Of a DNA stretch of 64,000 nt, positions 24,754-32,475 are shown piece after piece (position 1 is the first letter of the stretch; every line of letters starts with the position of its first letter). A program made the translations under genes and the position numbers. Under the pieces are notes generated by a model. It was not told the DNA's origin. It ran no database searches and saw only the letters and a program-made list of their open reading frames with translations. The DNA comes from Bdellovibrio bacteriovorus str. Tiberius. GTDB taxonomy: Bacteria; Bdellovibrionota; Bdellovibrionia; Bdellovibrionales; Bdellovibrionaceae. The stretch is taken from contig NC_019567.1 in assembly GCF_000317895.1 (NCBI RefSeq), positions 496,001 to 560,000 on the forward strand. Reading direction: 5' to 3'.

Positions 24754-25745
24754 TCCAAAGCAACTTTCCGAGAGTGCTGATAGACGTAAGTGGAAACCAT
24801 TCTTCCAGCTCCTTTCGGAACGCGAATGAAGTGTTTCTCAATCTGACGAGGAATGTATCCCAGATACAGCTCGGCGTTCAAATCTTTTAATGCTTTTCTG
24901 GTGACTCCCAAATGATCCGCCAAAGGCTCCAGGTCGGTGCCACCAGGCACAAGGACGACGTCATATTCCAATGGGTCCATTTTTTCCAGATCGCGGAAAC
25001 CATATAGGTTCGGCGCTTTGGCAATCAGCATGGCTGCCAGGATCTTGGGAACGTAGTCCTGGGTTTCTTGAGGAAGAGCATCCAATTTGATGAGTGCCCA
25101 GTAATCTTTGGTGCCGTATTTTTTGATGCGACGGCGCAGACCATTTTCACCCATGTTGTAGCTTGCCGCCACCAGATACCAGGAACCAAATTCTGAATGC
25201 AGATCCTTCAGATAGCGAATGGCTGCCAGGGTGGATTTCTTCAAATCACGGCGCTCATCCAACCACCAGCTTTTGCTCAGGCCATATCGGGTTCCCGTGG
25301 ATTCGATAAACTGCCATGGGCCCACAGCATCAGCCGTACTGATGGCGTTCGGGGCAAAGCCGCTTTCGATCATCACCATATAAGCAAGATCCGATGGCAG
25401 ACCCGCACGTTTCAGTTCTTCCTGAATGAAGGGCATGTACTTGTACGAGCGCTGCATCCAGGTCCGGAACCACTTGTTGCCGCTTCCCTGGAAGTAAGCC
25501 ACCCACTGACTGACTTTTTTGTTGTAGGTGACGGGAAGATCAAAGATCAGATTGTCGGATTGAACGTGTGTGGACTTGGCTGTGAGGGCTTTTAATTTTT
25601 CTTTCAGGCTGAGCGCCTGATTCACTGGAGCAGGGGATGCCGTGGTCGCTGCGGTAGCCGGGGTTGCTGATGCCACAGAAGCCGCGCCAGCTCCAGTGCT
25701 CAGTTGAATGATGCCAATAAAAAGAAGTGCAACCCACGTACTCAT
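24750..25745 (-). CDS. Membrane-bound/periplasmic lytic transglycosylase (SLT domain, MltD-like)
   Basis: 331 residues from the ATG at 25745, preferred over an earlier in-frame ATG at 25934 because it starts a good signal peptide (MSTWVALLFIGIIQLSTGAG). After an Ala/Thr-rich linker comes the SLT lysozyme-like domain: catalytic Glu in YMVMIESGFAPNAIS, then ADAVGPWQFIESTGTRYGL, and LVAASYNMGENGLRRRI. The end (HLGVTRKALKDLNAELYLGY) looks like a partial LysM or similar wall-binding module. It cleaves glycan strands of peptidoglycan. The 4-base overlap with lysC indicates translational coupling. Confidence 0.9.
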   Translation of the reverse strand: MSTWVALLFIGIIQLSTGAGAASVASATPATAATTASPAPVNQALSLKEKLKALTAKSTHVQSDNLIFDLPVTYNKKVSQWVAYFQGSGNKWFRTWMQRSYKYMPFIQEELKRAGLPSDLAYMVMIESGFAPNAISTADAVGPWQFIESTGTRYGLSKSWWLDERRDLKKSTLAAIRYLKDLHSEFGSWYLVAASYNMGENGLRRRIKKYGTKDYWALIKLDALPQETQDYVPKILAAMLIAKAPNLYGFRDLEKMDPLEYDVVLVPGGTDLEPLADHLGVTRKALKDLNAELYLGYIPRQIEKHFIRVPKGAGRMVSTYVYQHSRKVALE

Positions 25746-25966
25746 AGAATCAATTATGAAGCCGATTCTTTGACACTGTCGACAAAGATCTGACAATTCC
25801 CTGGCACCATCGACGAAGGTCAATGCAGCGGCCAAATCGAAAAAAACTTGAGCCCAGATTTTTTTTCCTGAACAAAGGTCTGGCTTGGAACCTTTTTCCC
25901 AGACCAAGATCCGTCCTGTCAAAAGATGGCACACGCCTTGCTGCTCAACACTGTGGAGGGGTTTTC

Positions 25967-26782
25967 ATGGCGATAAAAGGGGTCTACACAGCACTCAGTG
26001 GGGCGATGGCTCAAAGTACAAAGCTGGATACAATCGCCAATAATTTGGCGAACGTGAACACACCTGCGTTCAAACGTGACCAGCAGCTCTTCCAGGAATA
26101 TCTGACGGCCAACGAAAAGATGCCAGAGACCACGCAGATCCCGCGCGATGTGGCGGCGATTGAAAGCTTCTATAACATGCAAGGCGGCGACAAGTCGTAT
26201 GTCGACACCAAAGGTACTTTCACTGACTTTTCTCAAGGTGGTTTGAAACCGACAGGCAACAGTCTGGATGTGGCTATTGATGGCAAAGGTTTCTTTGAAA
26301 TCGCCACTCCGGGCGGCGTGAAGCTGACTCGTTCCGGTAATTTTACATTGGATGGCAACGGACAGCTGGTTACCAAAGAAGGTTATCCTGTTCTTCGTCA
26401 GGGTGAAGCCGGTTCCGATCCTGCCGGCCGGGTGATTCGTTTCACGGGCAATGGTGCTGTGGCTATCGCCGATAATGGCGATGTGTACGAAGGCACTGAA
26501 AATCTGGGCAAACTGTCATTGGTGAACGTAAACAATCCCGATTCACTGCAAAAGACCGGCAGCTCTCTTTATACATTCAAACCCAATATCGCTCCAGACA
26601 TGCAGAATATTGCAAACCCAAGTTTGAAACAGGGGTTCCTGGAAACTTCGAACGTCAACATCGTTCAGGAGATGACAGACATGATTTCCACCAATCGTGT
26701 CTTTGAAAGCACACAAAAGGCCATCAGTGCTTACGATCAGATGGCCGACAAAATGATCAATGTGGTGGGAAAAACAAATTAG
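25967..26782 (+). CDS. flgF: Flagellar basal-body rod protein FlgF
   Basis: 271 residues. Proximal rod component of the flagellum, exported by the flagellar type III apparatus. The ATG at 25967 follows GGAGGGG and gives the family N-terminus MAIKGVYTALSGAMAQSTKLD, split here as MAIKGVYTAL and SGAMAQSTKLD, with the rod/hook ANNLANVNTPAFKRD motif. The C-terminal coiled-coil motif SNVNIVQEMTDMISTNRVFES is conventional (SNVNIVQEMTDM, ISTNRVFES). It is the first gene of a rightward flagellar run and lies 61 bases before flgG. Call rests on order and on sequence that differs from the more FlgG-like next gene. Confidence 0.9.
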   Translation: MAIKGVYTALSGAMAQSTKLDTIANNLANVNTPAFKRDQQLFQEYLTANEKMPETTQIPRDVAAIESFYNMQGGDKSYVDTKGTFTDFSQGGLKPTGNSLDVAIDGKGFFEIATPGGVKLTRSGNFTLDGNGQLVTKEGYPVLRQGEAGSDPAGRVIRFTGNGAVAIADNGDVYEGTENLGKLSLVNVNNPDSLQKTGSSLYTFKPNIAPDMQNIANPSLKQGFLETSNVNIVQEMTDMISTNRVFESTQKAISAYDQMADKMINVVGKTN

Positions 26783-26843
26783 CTGCTTAGGATTTGCAGC
26801 CGGTTTTTGAAATTTTTTATTAAGCCAACGGAAGGATTCGTGA

Positions 26844-27629
26844 ATGCTTAAGAGTTTGAACACAGCAGCTACAGGGATGGCGGCACAACAGACCAACATG
26901 GATGTTATCGCCAATAATATCGCCAACGTTTCGACGGCTGGCTTTAAAAGATCCCGCGCTGAGTTTGAAGACCTCATGTACCAGACCCAAAAGGAGCCAG
27001 GGACGGCTTCGGGTTTGAATGCTTATTCCCCGAATGGGGTTCAGGTCGGTTTGGGTGTGCGTACGGCGGGCGTGCAAAAGGATTTTGCCGGCGGCCAGGC
27101 GCAGATCACCAAGAATCCTCTGGATCTGCAAATTGAAGGTTCCGGTTTCTTCCAGGTGCTGACGGCGGATGGTGAAACAGCCTATACCCGTGACGGCGCC
27201 TTCAAAAAAGATCCTAACGGACGTTTGGTCGACAAAAACGGAAATGCCCTGCAGCCGGAAATCACCGTGCCGGCCAACGTTTCCGGTATCGAGGTGGCAC
27301 CCACAGGCGAAGTGCGTGTGATCACGGGTCTGAATGATGTACCTCAGACGATTGGTCAAATTGATGTGGTGAACTTTGTGAATCCGGCGGGCTTGAAAGC
27401 CATGGGTAAGAATCTGTTCACGCAGACTCCGTCCAGCGGTCAGGCGATTGCCTCCCGTCCGGGTCTGAATGGCACAGGCTATCTTGCACAAGGGCAGCTG
27501 GAATCCAGCAACGTGAACATTGTGGATGAGATGGTCAATATGATCACTGCCCAGCGTGCGATGGAAACCAACTCCAAAGTGATGCAGGCGTCCGATCAGA
27601 TGCTTCAAGCCATTAACAATCTGAGATAA
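26844..27629 (+). CDS. flgG: Flagellar distal rod protein FlgG
   Basis: 261 residues, the standard FlgG length. It forms the distal rod between the proximal rod and hook. N-terminus MLKSLNTAATGMAAQQTNMD, then VIANNIANVSTAGFKRSRAEFEDL; middle GVQVGLGVRTAGVQKDFAGG; C-terminus SNVNIVDEMVNMITAQRAME followed by TNSKVMQASDQML. All are typical. ATG follows GGAAGGATTCGTGA, a modest ribosome binding site. Three bases separate its stop from the flgA start. Confidence 0.97.
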   Translation: MLKSLNTAATGMAAQQTNMDVIANNIANVSTAGFKRSRAEFEDLMYQTQKEPGTASGLNAYSPNGVQVGLGVRTAGVQKDFAGGQAQITKNPLDLQIEGSGFFQVLTADGETAYTRDGAFKKDPNGRLVDKNGNALQPEITVPANVSGIEVAPTGEVRVITGLNDVPQTIGQIDVVNFVNPAGLKAMGKNLFTQTPSSGQAIASRPGLNGTGYLAQGQLESSNVNIVDEMVNMITAQRAMETNSKVMQASDQMLQAINNLR

Positions 27630-27632
27630 TTG

Positions 27633-28562
27633 ATGAAGAAGATTTTCTTGCTCGCATTTCTGGTAAGTCTTCAGGCCTTCGCAAGGCCTGAGATCTCTAT
27701 TCCTTCCAGTGTGGAGATTTCTCAGCGTGAGCTTTTGCGTCTGGGTGACATTGCGACCGTCACGGGCGGCACCGAAGAGCTGGTGAATGCTCTGGATGCT
27801 GTGGTTCTGCGCGAGGACTGCCGGGAATTGTTGTTAAGCCAGCATTTGAATTCCAGCGAAATTCTGGTGAAGATGCGTGCGGCATTGAACAGTCAGGAAA
27901 ATCTGCGTCGTCTGAATCCTCAATTCAAGGTGCCTTCCCAGGTGCAGGTGACTTTTGCTGCCACGCCGGTGTCGCGCCAGGAAGTTGAGAGAAAAGTTCA
28001 TAATATTCTAAAAGCGCGCTGCAATGAGTGTGAATATCAGATCAGCATCCAAAGCACGCCACGTCCGGCGTCAAAGCTGTGGGATCTTGATTTCACTCAG
28101 CTTTCCGCCAAGGGCGGCTTTTTACTGCCACTTCGCGATGGCGATCAGCGCCAGATCAAATGGATTTCCGGCACAATTCGCGTTTCAAAATTAACCCCTG
28201 TAACGACCCGTTTGATCTTACAAGGAGAGAGAGTTCAAGCAGATGACCTGCGCATGTCCATGACGGACGTGACTTTTGCCAAGGATGGCAGTTTGCGCAT
28301 GGAGGATATCCAGGGTCAGATGGCAGCTCGCTCACTTCCCGTTGGAAGCACCGTATGGGCTTCTGATCTCAAACGTGAACCGGCAGCTAAGAAGGGACAG
28401 ATCGTTAAAGCTTTGCTTGGCGATGACAGTTTCGAGATCTCCGTCAACATGATGGCGGAGGACAGTGGCTTTGTTGGGGATCTTATCAAGGTAAAAAATC
28501 TGGAAACCCAAAAAGTTCTGTCCGGTCTGGTCACTGAAAAAGGTGTGGTGAAGTTGCAATGA
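27633..28562 (+). CDS. flgA: Flagellar P-ring assembly chaperone FlgA
   Basis: 309 residues from ATG 27633 (a TTG three bases earlier is less likely). Periplasmic chaperone that promotes polymerisation of FlgI into the P ring. A signal peptide (MKKIFLLAFLVSLQAFA) precedes the mature protein. The C-terminal SAF domain is recognisable: LILQGERVQADDLRM, then SLPVGSTVWASDLKREPAAK and VTEKGVVKLQ at the end. It is longer than E. coli FlgA (~219) because of an extended N-terminal part. The stop overlaps the flgH start as ATGA. Confidence 0.88.
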   Translation: MKKIFLLAFLVSLQAFARPEISIPSSVEISQRELLRLGDIATVTGGTEELVNALDAVVLREDCRELLLSQHLNSSEILVKMRAALNSQENLRRLNPQFKVPSQVQVTFAATPVSRQEVERKVHNILKARCNECEYQISIQSTPRPASKLWDLDFTQLSAKGGFLLPLRDGDQRQIKWISGTIRVSKLTPVTTRLILQGERVQADDLRMSMTDVTFAKDGSLRMEDIQGQMAARSLPVGSTVWASDLKREPAAKKGQIVKALLGDDSFEISVNMMAEDSGFVGDLIKVKNLETQKVLSGLVTEKGVVKLQ

Positions 28563-29308
28563 TGAAGATGATTTCTTCTTTCTCAGTTTTGGTTTTGATG
28601 GTGTTCACTGCAGGTTGCGCAACCATGCAGGATTTCATGGCGTCTTTGGACGGCCCGAAAGAGGCACCGGCGCTGAAGGATATCAACACGGCGCCAAGAT
28701 ATTCTGACAACCAGAACATGGGTGTGCCGACGGATCGTCAGTACAAACGCATGACGAAAAACCGCATGGAAGAAGAATCCGACCTGGGCGCCAATGCCGG
28801 TTCCACATGGGTGATGGAAGGCCAGGGGGCTTATCTGTTTGCGCAAAATAAAATGCGCAAAGAAGGTGACCTGTTGAATGTGACTTTGGATGGCCCGGCC
28901 AAAAAACAGGTCGACACCAAGGTGTCTGTGATCAAAAAACTTTTGAAGCAGCTTGAAGAGCAGCAGCAACAGCAGCTAAACAACTCTTTGGCGCAAAATG
29001 GGGATGAGGCATCCCGTGCTCCGGCGTCAGTTGAAGCCAAAAAGCCGGAACCTGCGAAGGTGGAAGAAAAGGATGACGGGGCCGCCGATGTGGCGAACAT
29101 CCCAACCCGTATCGTTGAAAAAATGGCCGATGGCAACTATCGCATCAAAGGTCAGCAGCCGTTCATGATCGGCAAGCGTGAATACAAAGTCATCGTGACG
29201 GGTTTGATCCGTCCGGAGGATTTTAATGATGCGGGCATCAACTCGGATAAACTTCTGGATCCACAGTACGATGTGGTTTCTTTAAGAAAGACAAAGAGCA
29301 ATGAATAA
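28559..29308 (+). CDS. flgH: Flagellar L-ring lipoprotein FlgH
   Basis: 249 residues. Outer-membrane L-ring protein through which the rod passes. Lipobox VFTAGC puts the lipidated Cys at residue 20. The family core is visible as GSTWVMEGQGAYLFAQNKMR, then KEGDLLNVTLDGPAKKQVDT, and the end VTGLIRPEDFNDAGINSDKL. Between these there is an unusual Gln run (EEQQQQQLNN) and Ala/Lys/Glu-rich linker not found in enteric FlgH. It overlaps flgA by 4 bases and flgI by 8, a tightly coupled operon. Confidence 0.93.
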   Translation: MMKMISSFSVLVLMVFTAGCATMQDFMASLDGPKEAPALKDINTAPRYSDNQNMGVPTDRQYKRMTKNRMEEESDLGANAGSTWVMEGQGAYLFAQNKMRKEGDLLNVTLDGPAKKQVDTKVSVIKKLLKQLEEQQQQQLNNSLAQNGDEASRAPASVEAKKPEPAKVEEKDDGAADVANIPTRIVEKMADGNYRIKGQQPFMIGKREYKVIVTGLIRPEDFNDAGINSDKLLDPQYDVVSLRKTKSNE

Positions 29309-30308
29309 AATCACAAACTTTCTGATTCTTTCCGCTGTCTTGTTTTTCTCTTTGATCGAGTCAGCCAATGCCGCTCGCCTGAAGGACATCGCCAGCATTC
29401 GTGGCGTGCGTGAAAATCAGTTGATTGGTTACGGTATCGTGGTCGGCCTTAAAGGCACCGGCGACGGTAAGAATGAATTTATGAGCAAGAGCATGGTGCG
29501 CATGCTGGACAAGCTGGGAATGAAACTGGACAACGTGGATTTCTCAAGCAAAAACGTGGCGGCGGTGATCGTGACAGCGACCATGCCGGCGTTCGGCAAA
29601 GCGGGCAACCCGATCGACATCACAGTCAGTGCGATCGGTGAGGCGTCTTCCTTGCAGGGGGGCACATTGTTGCAGACGCCTCTGCGTGCTGCCAATGAAC
29701 AGGTGTTTGCGGTGGCTCAGGGAAGTATCGTGATCGGTGGCGATGGCAAAGATTCGCACACCACTGCGGGCCGTATCCCGAATGGTGCAACGATTGAGCG
29801 TGATATGACAGCGGATTTTTCCTCCAGAAAAATGTACCGTCTGACGTTGATCAATCCGGATTTCACCACAGCGGCGCGCTCTATTCTGACGATCAATAAA
29901 GAGCTGGGTGGTCACTATGCTTCGGCAAAGGATTCCGGCACGATTGATATCATCACACCGTTTGCTTATGAAAATCGCGGTGTGGAGCTTCTGGCGACGA
30001 TTGAATCCATTGAGATCAATCCCGACATGAAAGCCCGTGTTGTTGTGAATGAAAAAACAGGAACGATTGTTATCGGTGACAAAGTGAAGATCTCACGCGT
30101 TGCTATCTCACACGGAGCACTGTCAGTGAAAGTGGGCGATGGCAAAAAAGGTGCGGAAGAAAAAGTGGCGGTTCTCGACAGTGGTGTCAGCGTCGGTGAA
30201 CTGGTCCAGGCACTTAACAAGCTGGGAGTCTCGCCTAAGGACCTGATTACAATACTTCAGTCCATAAAATCAGCTGGAGCTTTGCACGGGGAACTCGAAG
30301 TTTTATGA
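29301..30308 (+). CDS. flgI: Flagellar P-ring protein FlgI
   Basis: 335 residues with a signal peptide (ends near IESANAAR). It forms the periplasmic P ring embedded in peptidoglycan. Strong family signatures: RLKDIASIRGVRENQLIGYG, then IVVGLKGTGDGKNEFMSKSM; TATMPAFGKAGNPIDITVSA; LLQTPLRAANEQVFAVAQG; IGDKVKISRVAISHGALSV and the end LNKLGVSPKDLITILQSIKS. Slightly shorter than usual. It ends the flgA-H-I overlap chain; a 309-bp non-coding stretch follows before flgJ. Confidence 0.97.
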   Translation: MNKITNFLILSAVLFFSLIESANAARLKDIASIRGVRENQLIGYGIVVGLKGTGDGKNEFMSKSMVRMLDKLGMKLDNVDFSSKNVAAVIVTATMPAFGKAGNPIDITVSAIGEASSLQGGTLLQTPLRAANEQVFAVAQGSIVIGGDGKDSHTTAGRIPNGATIERDMTADFSSRKMYRLTLINPDFTTAARSILTINKELGGHYASAKDSGTIDIITPFAYENRGVELLATIESIEINPDMKARVVVNEKTGTIVIGDKVKISRVAISHGALSVKVGDGKKGAEEKVAVLDSGVSVGELVQALNKLGVSPKDLITILQSIKSAGALHGELEVL

Positions 30309-30345
30309 GATTTCTGTTTCAGAATGACACAGCATTTAATACAAT

Positions 30346-30600
30346 CAAAGTTATAGTTTCAGACACATGGACGTGTTTGAAACGCGGGGAGGGTGAGAAA
30401 GAGATCGCGAACCATGGAAGGTCAAGAGTCAAAAGTTTCTCGCAGGAAACAGGAGCAATAGGTCAGCAGAGATCACGGAGTGATCAACACGAGCCGAAGC
30501 TACACTCTCAGAATCGAGTGCAGGATGCACATGATTCTCCGACTCTAACTCCCCTTTTTTTCTCTTTCAAAAAAGGTACATCCGTACCTTTTTCTTTTTT
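30346..30600 (+). ncRNA. Candidate CsrA-binding RNA between flgI and flgJ
   Basis: The 309 bases between flgI and flgJ hold no convincing gene but strong RNA structure. Hairpin 1 (30356-30383) has 11-bp arms, one G-U pair and the loop AUGGAC; its ACATGGACGT at 30365-30374 is an exact match to the core CsrA consensus ACANGGANGU. Hairpin 2 (30471-30485) is GATCAC-GGA-GTGATC. Hairpin 3 (30518-30530) is GTGCA-GGA-TGCAC. A weaker ACC-ATGGAA-GGT is at 30411-30422, and further GGA triplets lie at 30388, 30445 and 30452. A terminator ends it at 30600. TACAAT at 30340-30345 could be a -10 box. It may be a CsrB-like sponge or the CsrA-controlled leader of flgJ. Limits are approximate. Confidence 0.45.
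30570..30600 (+). terminator. Rho-independent terminator before flgJ (GGTAC type)
   Basis: AAAAAGGTAC and GTACCTTTTT pair perfectly around ATCC and are followed by CTTTTTT. It separates the flgI-side transcript from flgJ, or acts as an attenuator in front of it. Confidence 0.8.
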
Positions 30601-30617
30601 GATCTAGGAGTCTCGCA

Positions 30618-31325
30618 ATGAGCGATGTGGGATCCGGCGGTTTTAAACCCATTGGCAATCGTATGATGGGGCGGCCTGAACAAAAGGCGCCTGAGCAGAA
30701 GCTGCGCGAAGTTTCTGACATGTACGAAAAACATTTCCTGCGGGAGATGATGAAAGCCATGCGTTCCACCGTCAAAGAAGGCGGCTTCATTCAGTCCAAT
30801 CAGGCTGAAAAAATTTTCCGTGAACAATTGGACGACCAGTATGTTGAAAAGTGGGGCGAACGCGGTGGTATCGGTTTGTCCAACATGATCTATGATCAGC
30901 TGATGAATAAATTCGGTGTGGCCATGGGTGTCCGTGCACCTGTCACAAAGCCTGTAGGACCTTTGGCTATGGATGAAAAAAGCAACCTGGCTTTGAAGCC
31001 ATTCCAGCATCCAGGAAAGAAGCAGGCCCTGTCTTACCGTATCGACACTGAATCAGCCCCTGGAGCGGCTTCCGAGGTGAAGGCCCCTTGGGACGGAGTG
31101 CTTCTTGGCAAACGCAGTCTGGCTGATGACCAGACCCTGGTCGAGATCGGTCACGACAATGGTCTAAAGAGCCAGATGGTTTTCAAAGGCGGACTGTCAA
31201 AAGTTTCGACAGGGGAAAAACTGCAAGCTGGCGACACCCTTGGCTTTTTAAGTCCAGAGGCGAAATCACTCTACTGGACCATCGAACCACAGAGTGAACC
31301 TAGACCAGAAACTGTCTCAGAATGA
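30618..31325 (+). CDS. flgJ: FlgJ-like rod-assembly protein with a degenerate M23-like C-terminal domain
   Basis: 235 residues. Residues ~25-100 match the FlgJ rod-capping domain (LREVSDMYEKHFLREMMKAM; REQLDDQYVEKWGERGGIGL). The enteric C-terminal glucosaminidase is absent. In its place, residues ~152-225 follow the M23/LytM beta-sheet pattern: VKAPWDGVLLGKR, TLVEIGHDNGLKSQMVF, LQAGDTLGFLSPEAKSLYWT. All metal and catalytic residues are lost: no HxGxD, no YAHL, and LYWTIE where active enzymes have HLHFE. It is therefore probably a structural or activator module. AGGAG lies seven bases before ATG. A terminator stands just upstream. Confidence 0.82.
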   Translation: MSDVGSGGFKPIGNRMMGRPEQKAPEQKLREVSDMYEKHFLREMMKAMRSTVKEGGFIQSNQAEKIFREQLDDQYVEKWGERGGIGLSNMIYDQLMNKFGVAMGVRAPVTKPVGPLAMDEKSNLALKPFQHPGKKQALSYRIDTESAPGAASEVKAPWDGVLLGKRSLADDQTLVEIGHDNGLKSQMVFKGGLSKVSTGEKLQAGDTLGFLSPEAKSLYWTIEPQSEPRPETVSE

Positions 31326-31366
31326 TTTGGTGTAATTGTCCCATTGTGATACTATTGAATGAACAG

Positions 31367-31388
31367 AAGAGTGTGTTTTTACACTCTT
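31367..31388 (+). promoter_or_regulatory. Hairpin between flgJ and flgM
   Basis: AAGAGTGT and ACACTCTT pair perfectly around GTTTTT, six bases before the flgM ribosome binding site. It might be a weak terminator or a structure that presents that site. Confidence 0.5.
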
Positions 31389-31393
31389 TCGAC

Positions 31394-31402
31394 GGAGGAG
31401 GA
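31394..31402 (+). promoter_or_regulatory. Triple-GGA ribosome binding site of flgM
   Basis: GGAGGAGGA five bases before the ATG is a very strong Shine-Dalgarno and also offers overlapping CsrA-type GGA sites. Confidence 0.6.
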
Positions 31403-31407
31403 TCTCG

Positions 31408-31737
31408 ATGAAGATCACGCACAATAAAGTCGGTCAAAATTTGAATCTTACTGATTCTTCCAGAGCTGACAACGCCGCTGGTATCAAAGGCAAAGCGGAT
31501 AATATCGGCGCGGCGAAAGCTGACGTTCTGACTTCCTCCAATCTTGGCGAATCTTCACGTGTGGAACTTTCTCCTCGTGCACAAGAAGCAAAACGCATCA
31601 AGGAACTTGCCTTGGCAACTCCGGATGTTGATGAAGCTAAAGTTGCAAAATTCCGTGCACTGATCGACGAAGGCAAATACAAAGTTGACGCCAAAGCCAT
31701 CGCCGACAAAATGGTCGACGAACATTTGGAATTTTAG
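31408..31737 (+). CDS. flgM: Anti-sigma-28 factor FlgM
   Basis: 109 residues. FlgM binds FliA (sigma-28) until the hook is complete and it is exported. The disordered N-terminal half is rich in Ala/Ser/Lys (MKITHNKVGQNLNL...). The C-terminal half has the family signature VELSPRAQEAKRIKELALAT followed by PDVDEAKVAKFRALIDEGKY and the final KAIADKMVDEHLEF helix. It sits in the hook-junction cluster directly before flgN, flgK and flgL, the common arrangement. Its presence agrees with the sigma-28 promoters found elsewhere in the window. Confidence 0.9.
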   Translation: MKITHNKVGQNLNLTDSSRADNAAGIKGKADNIGAAKADVLTSSNLGESSRVELSPRAQEAKRIKELALATPDVDEAKVAKFRALIDEGKYKVDAKAIADKMVDEHLEF

Positions 31738-31883
31738 TCGCCGCCCCAGCGGGCAGGGCTCCGCCTCAGCGGGCAGAGTTGAAGGCCCGGTAGGGCCTGA
31801 AGCTGAAGCAGCTCCGCTCCGGCAAAGCCGGAGTAAAAAAGCTGCCAGAACATAAATCTTAACCGCCCACGGCGGCATCAAGG
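31738..31883 (+). other. GC-rich structured gap between flgM and flgN
   Basis: A 20-bp unit is repeated in tandem (31741-31760 and 31761-31780, 17 of 20 identical, sharing CAGCGGGCAG). A hairpin CTCCGGC-AAA-GCCGGAG lies at 31817-31833 followed by TAAAAAA, and one copy of the CTGAAGCAGCT repeat lies at 31803-31813. CCGCC-CAC-GGCGG precedes flgN. Confidence 0.5.
31803..31813. repeat. Post-stop short repeat, copy 3 (CTGAAGCAGCT)
   Basis: Exact copy of the 11-mer, 65 bases after the flgM stop and next to a CCGG-type hairpin, as copy 2 is. Confidence 0.45.
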
Positions 31884-32414
31884 ATGATGAAGATGATGGA
31901 TGCAACAATCGAAAGAGCGTTTCACAAGTTAGAATCAAATCTCGAAGAACTTACCAAAATCTACCGTTCACTGCTGGATATCGTTCGCAAAGAAAAAGAA
32001 ATTCTTTTGAAGGCGGATCGTGAAGCATTGGATGAAAGCAACAAACTGAAAGAAGAGTTGCTGTTCAAGCTGCGCGCTCAGGATTCCCTGCGTTCCCGCT
32101 ATGCGATGGAACTGGCGACCCTGGTGGGTGCAGATGTTGAAAATCCACGTTTGCTGGAGCTTGCACAAAAACTTGCAGGCACTCCGGCTGCCGACCGTCT
32201 GCGCACGCAGCACGCGGCGCTGGATATTCTGATCAAACGCATCACTGAAATTAACAAAGACAACGAAGAATACACAAAGTCTGCTCTGTCGACATTGAAC
32301 GGCGCTTTGAATAATATCAAAGACACGCTTTCCGGCAAGAAAACTTACGGAGGCAAAGGCCAGGTAAAACAAGGCCCACAAGTCGCAGGCAACTTCGTTT
32401 CGAAAGAAGCGTAG
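31884..32414 (+). CDS. flgN: Flagellar export chaperone FlgN
   Basis: About 176 residues, nearly all helical. FlgN binds the C-terminal ends of the hook-junction proteins FlgK and FlgL in the cytoplasm and delivers them to the export apparatus. The pattern fits: ERAFHKLESNLEELTKIYRS, EKEILLKADREALDESNKLK, RITEINKDNEEYTKSALSTL; conservation in this family is low. Four Met codons (31884, 31887, 31893, 31896) compete for the start; the AAGG at 31880-31883 favours the later two. Position between flgM and flgK supports the call. Confidence 0.82.
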   Translation: MMKMMDATIERAFHKLESNLEELTKIYRSLLDIVRKEKEILLKADREALDESNKLKEELLFKLRAQDSLRSRYAMELATLVGADVENPRLLELAQKLAGTPAADRLRTQHAALDILIKRITEINKDNEEYTKSALSTLNGALNNIKDTLSGKKTYGGKGQVKQGPQVAGNFVSKEA

Positions 32415-32475
32415 TCCGCCGAAGGGGCGGAGCCCCGAAGGCGGATAAACGGAAACCACCGGAGATGAGGATAGG

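Noticed and set aside
30305-30607. A 100-codon frame between flgI and flgJ
   Set aside because: It starts at a codon overlapping the flgI stop with no ribosome binding site and runs through hairpins and the terminator; its composition is not protein-like. The RNA reading is better.
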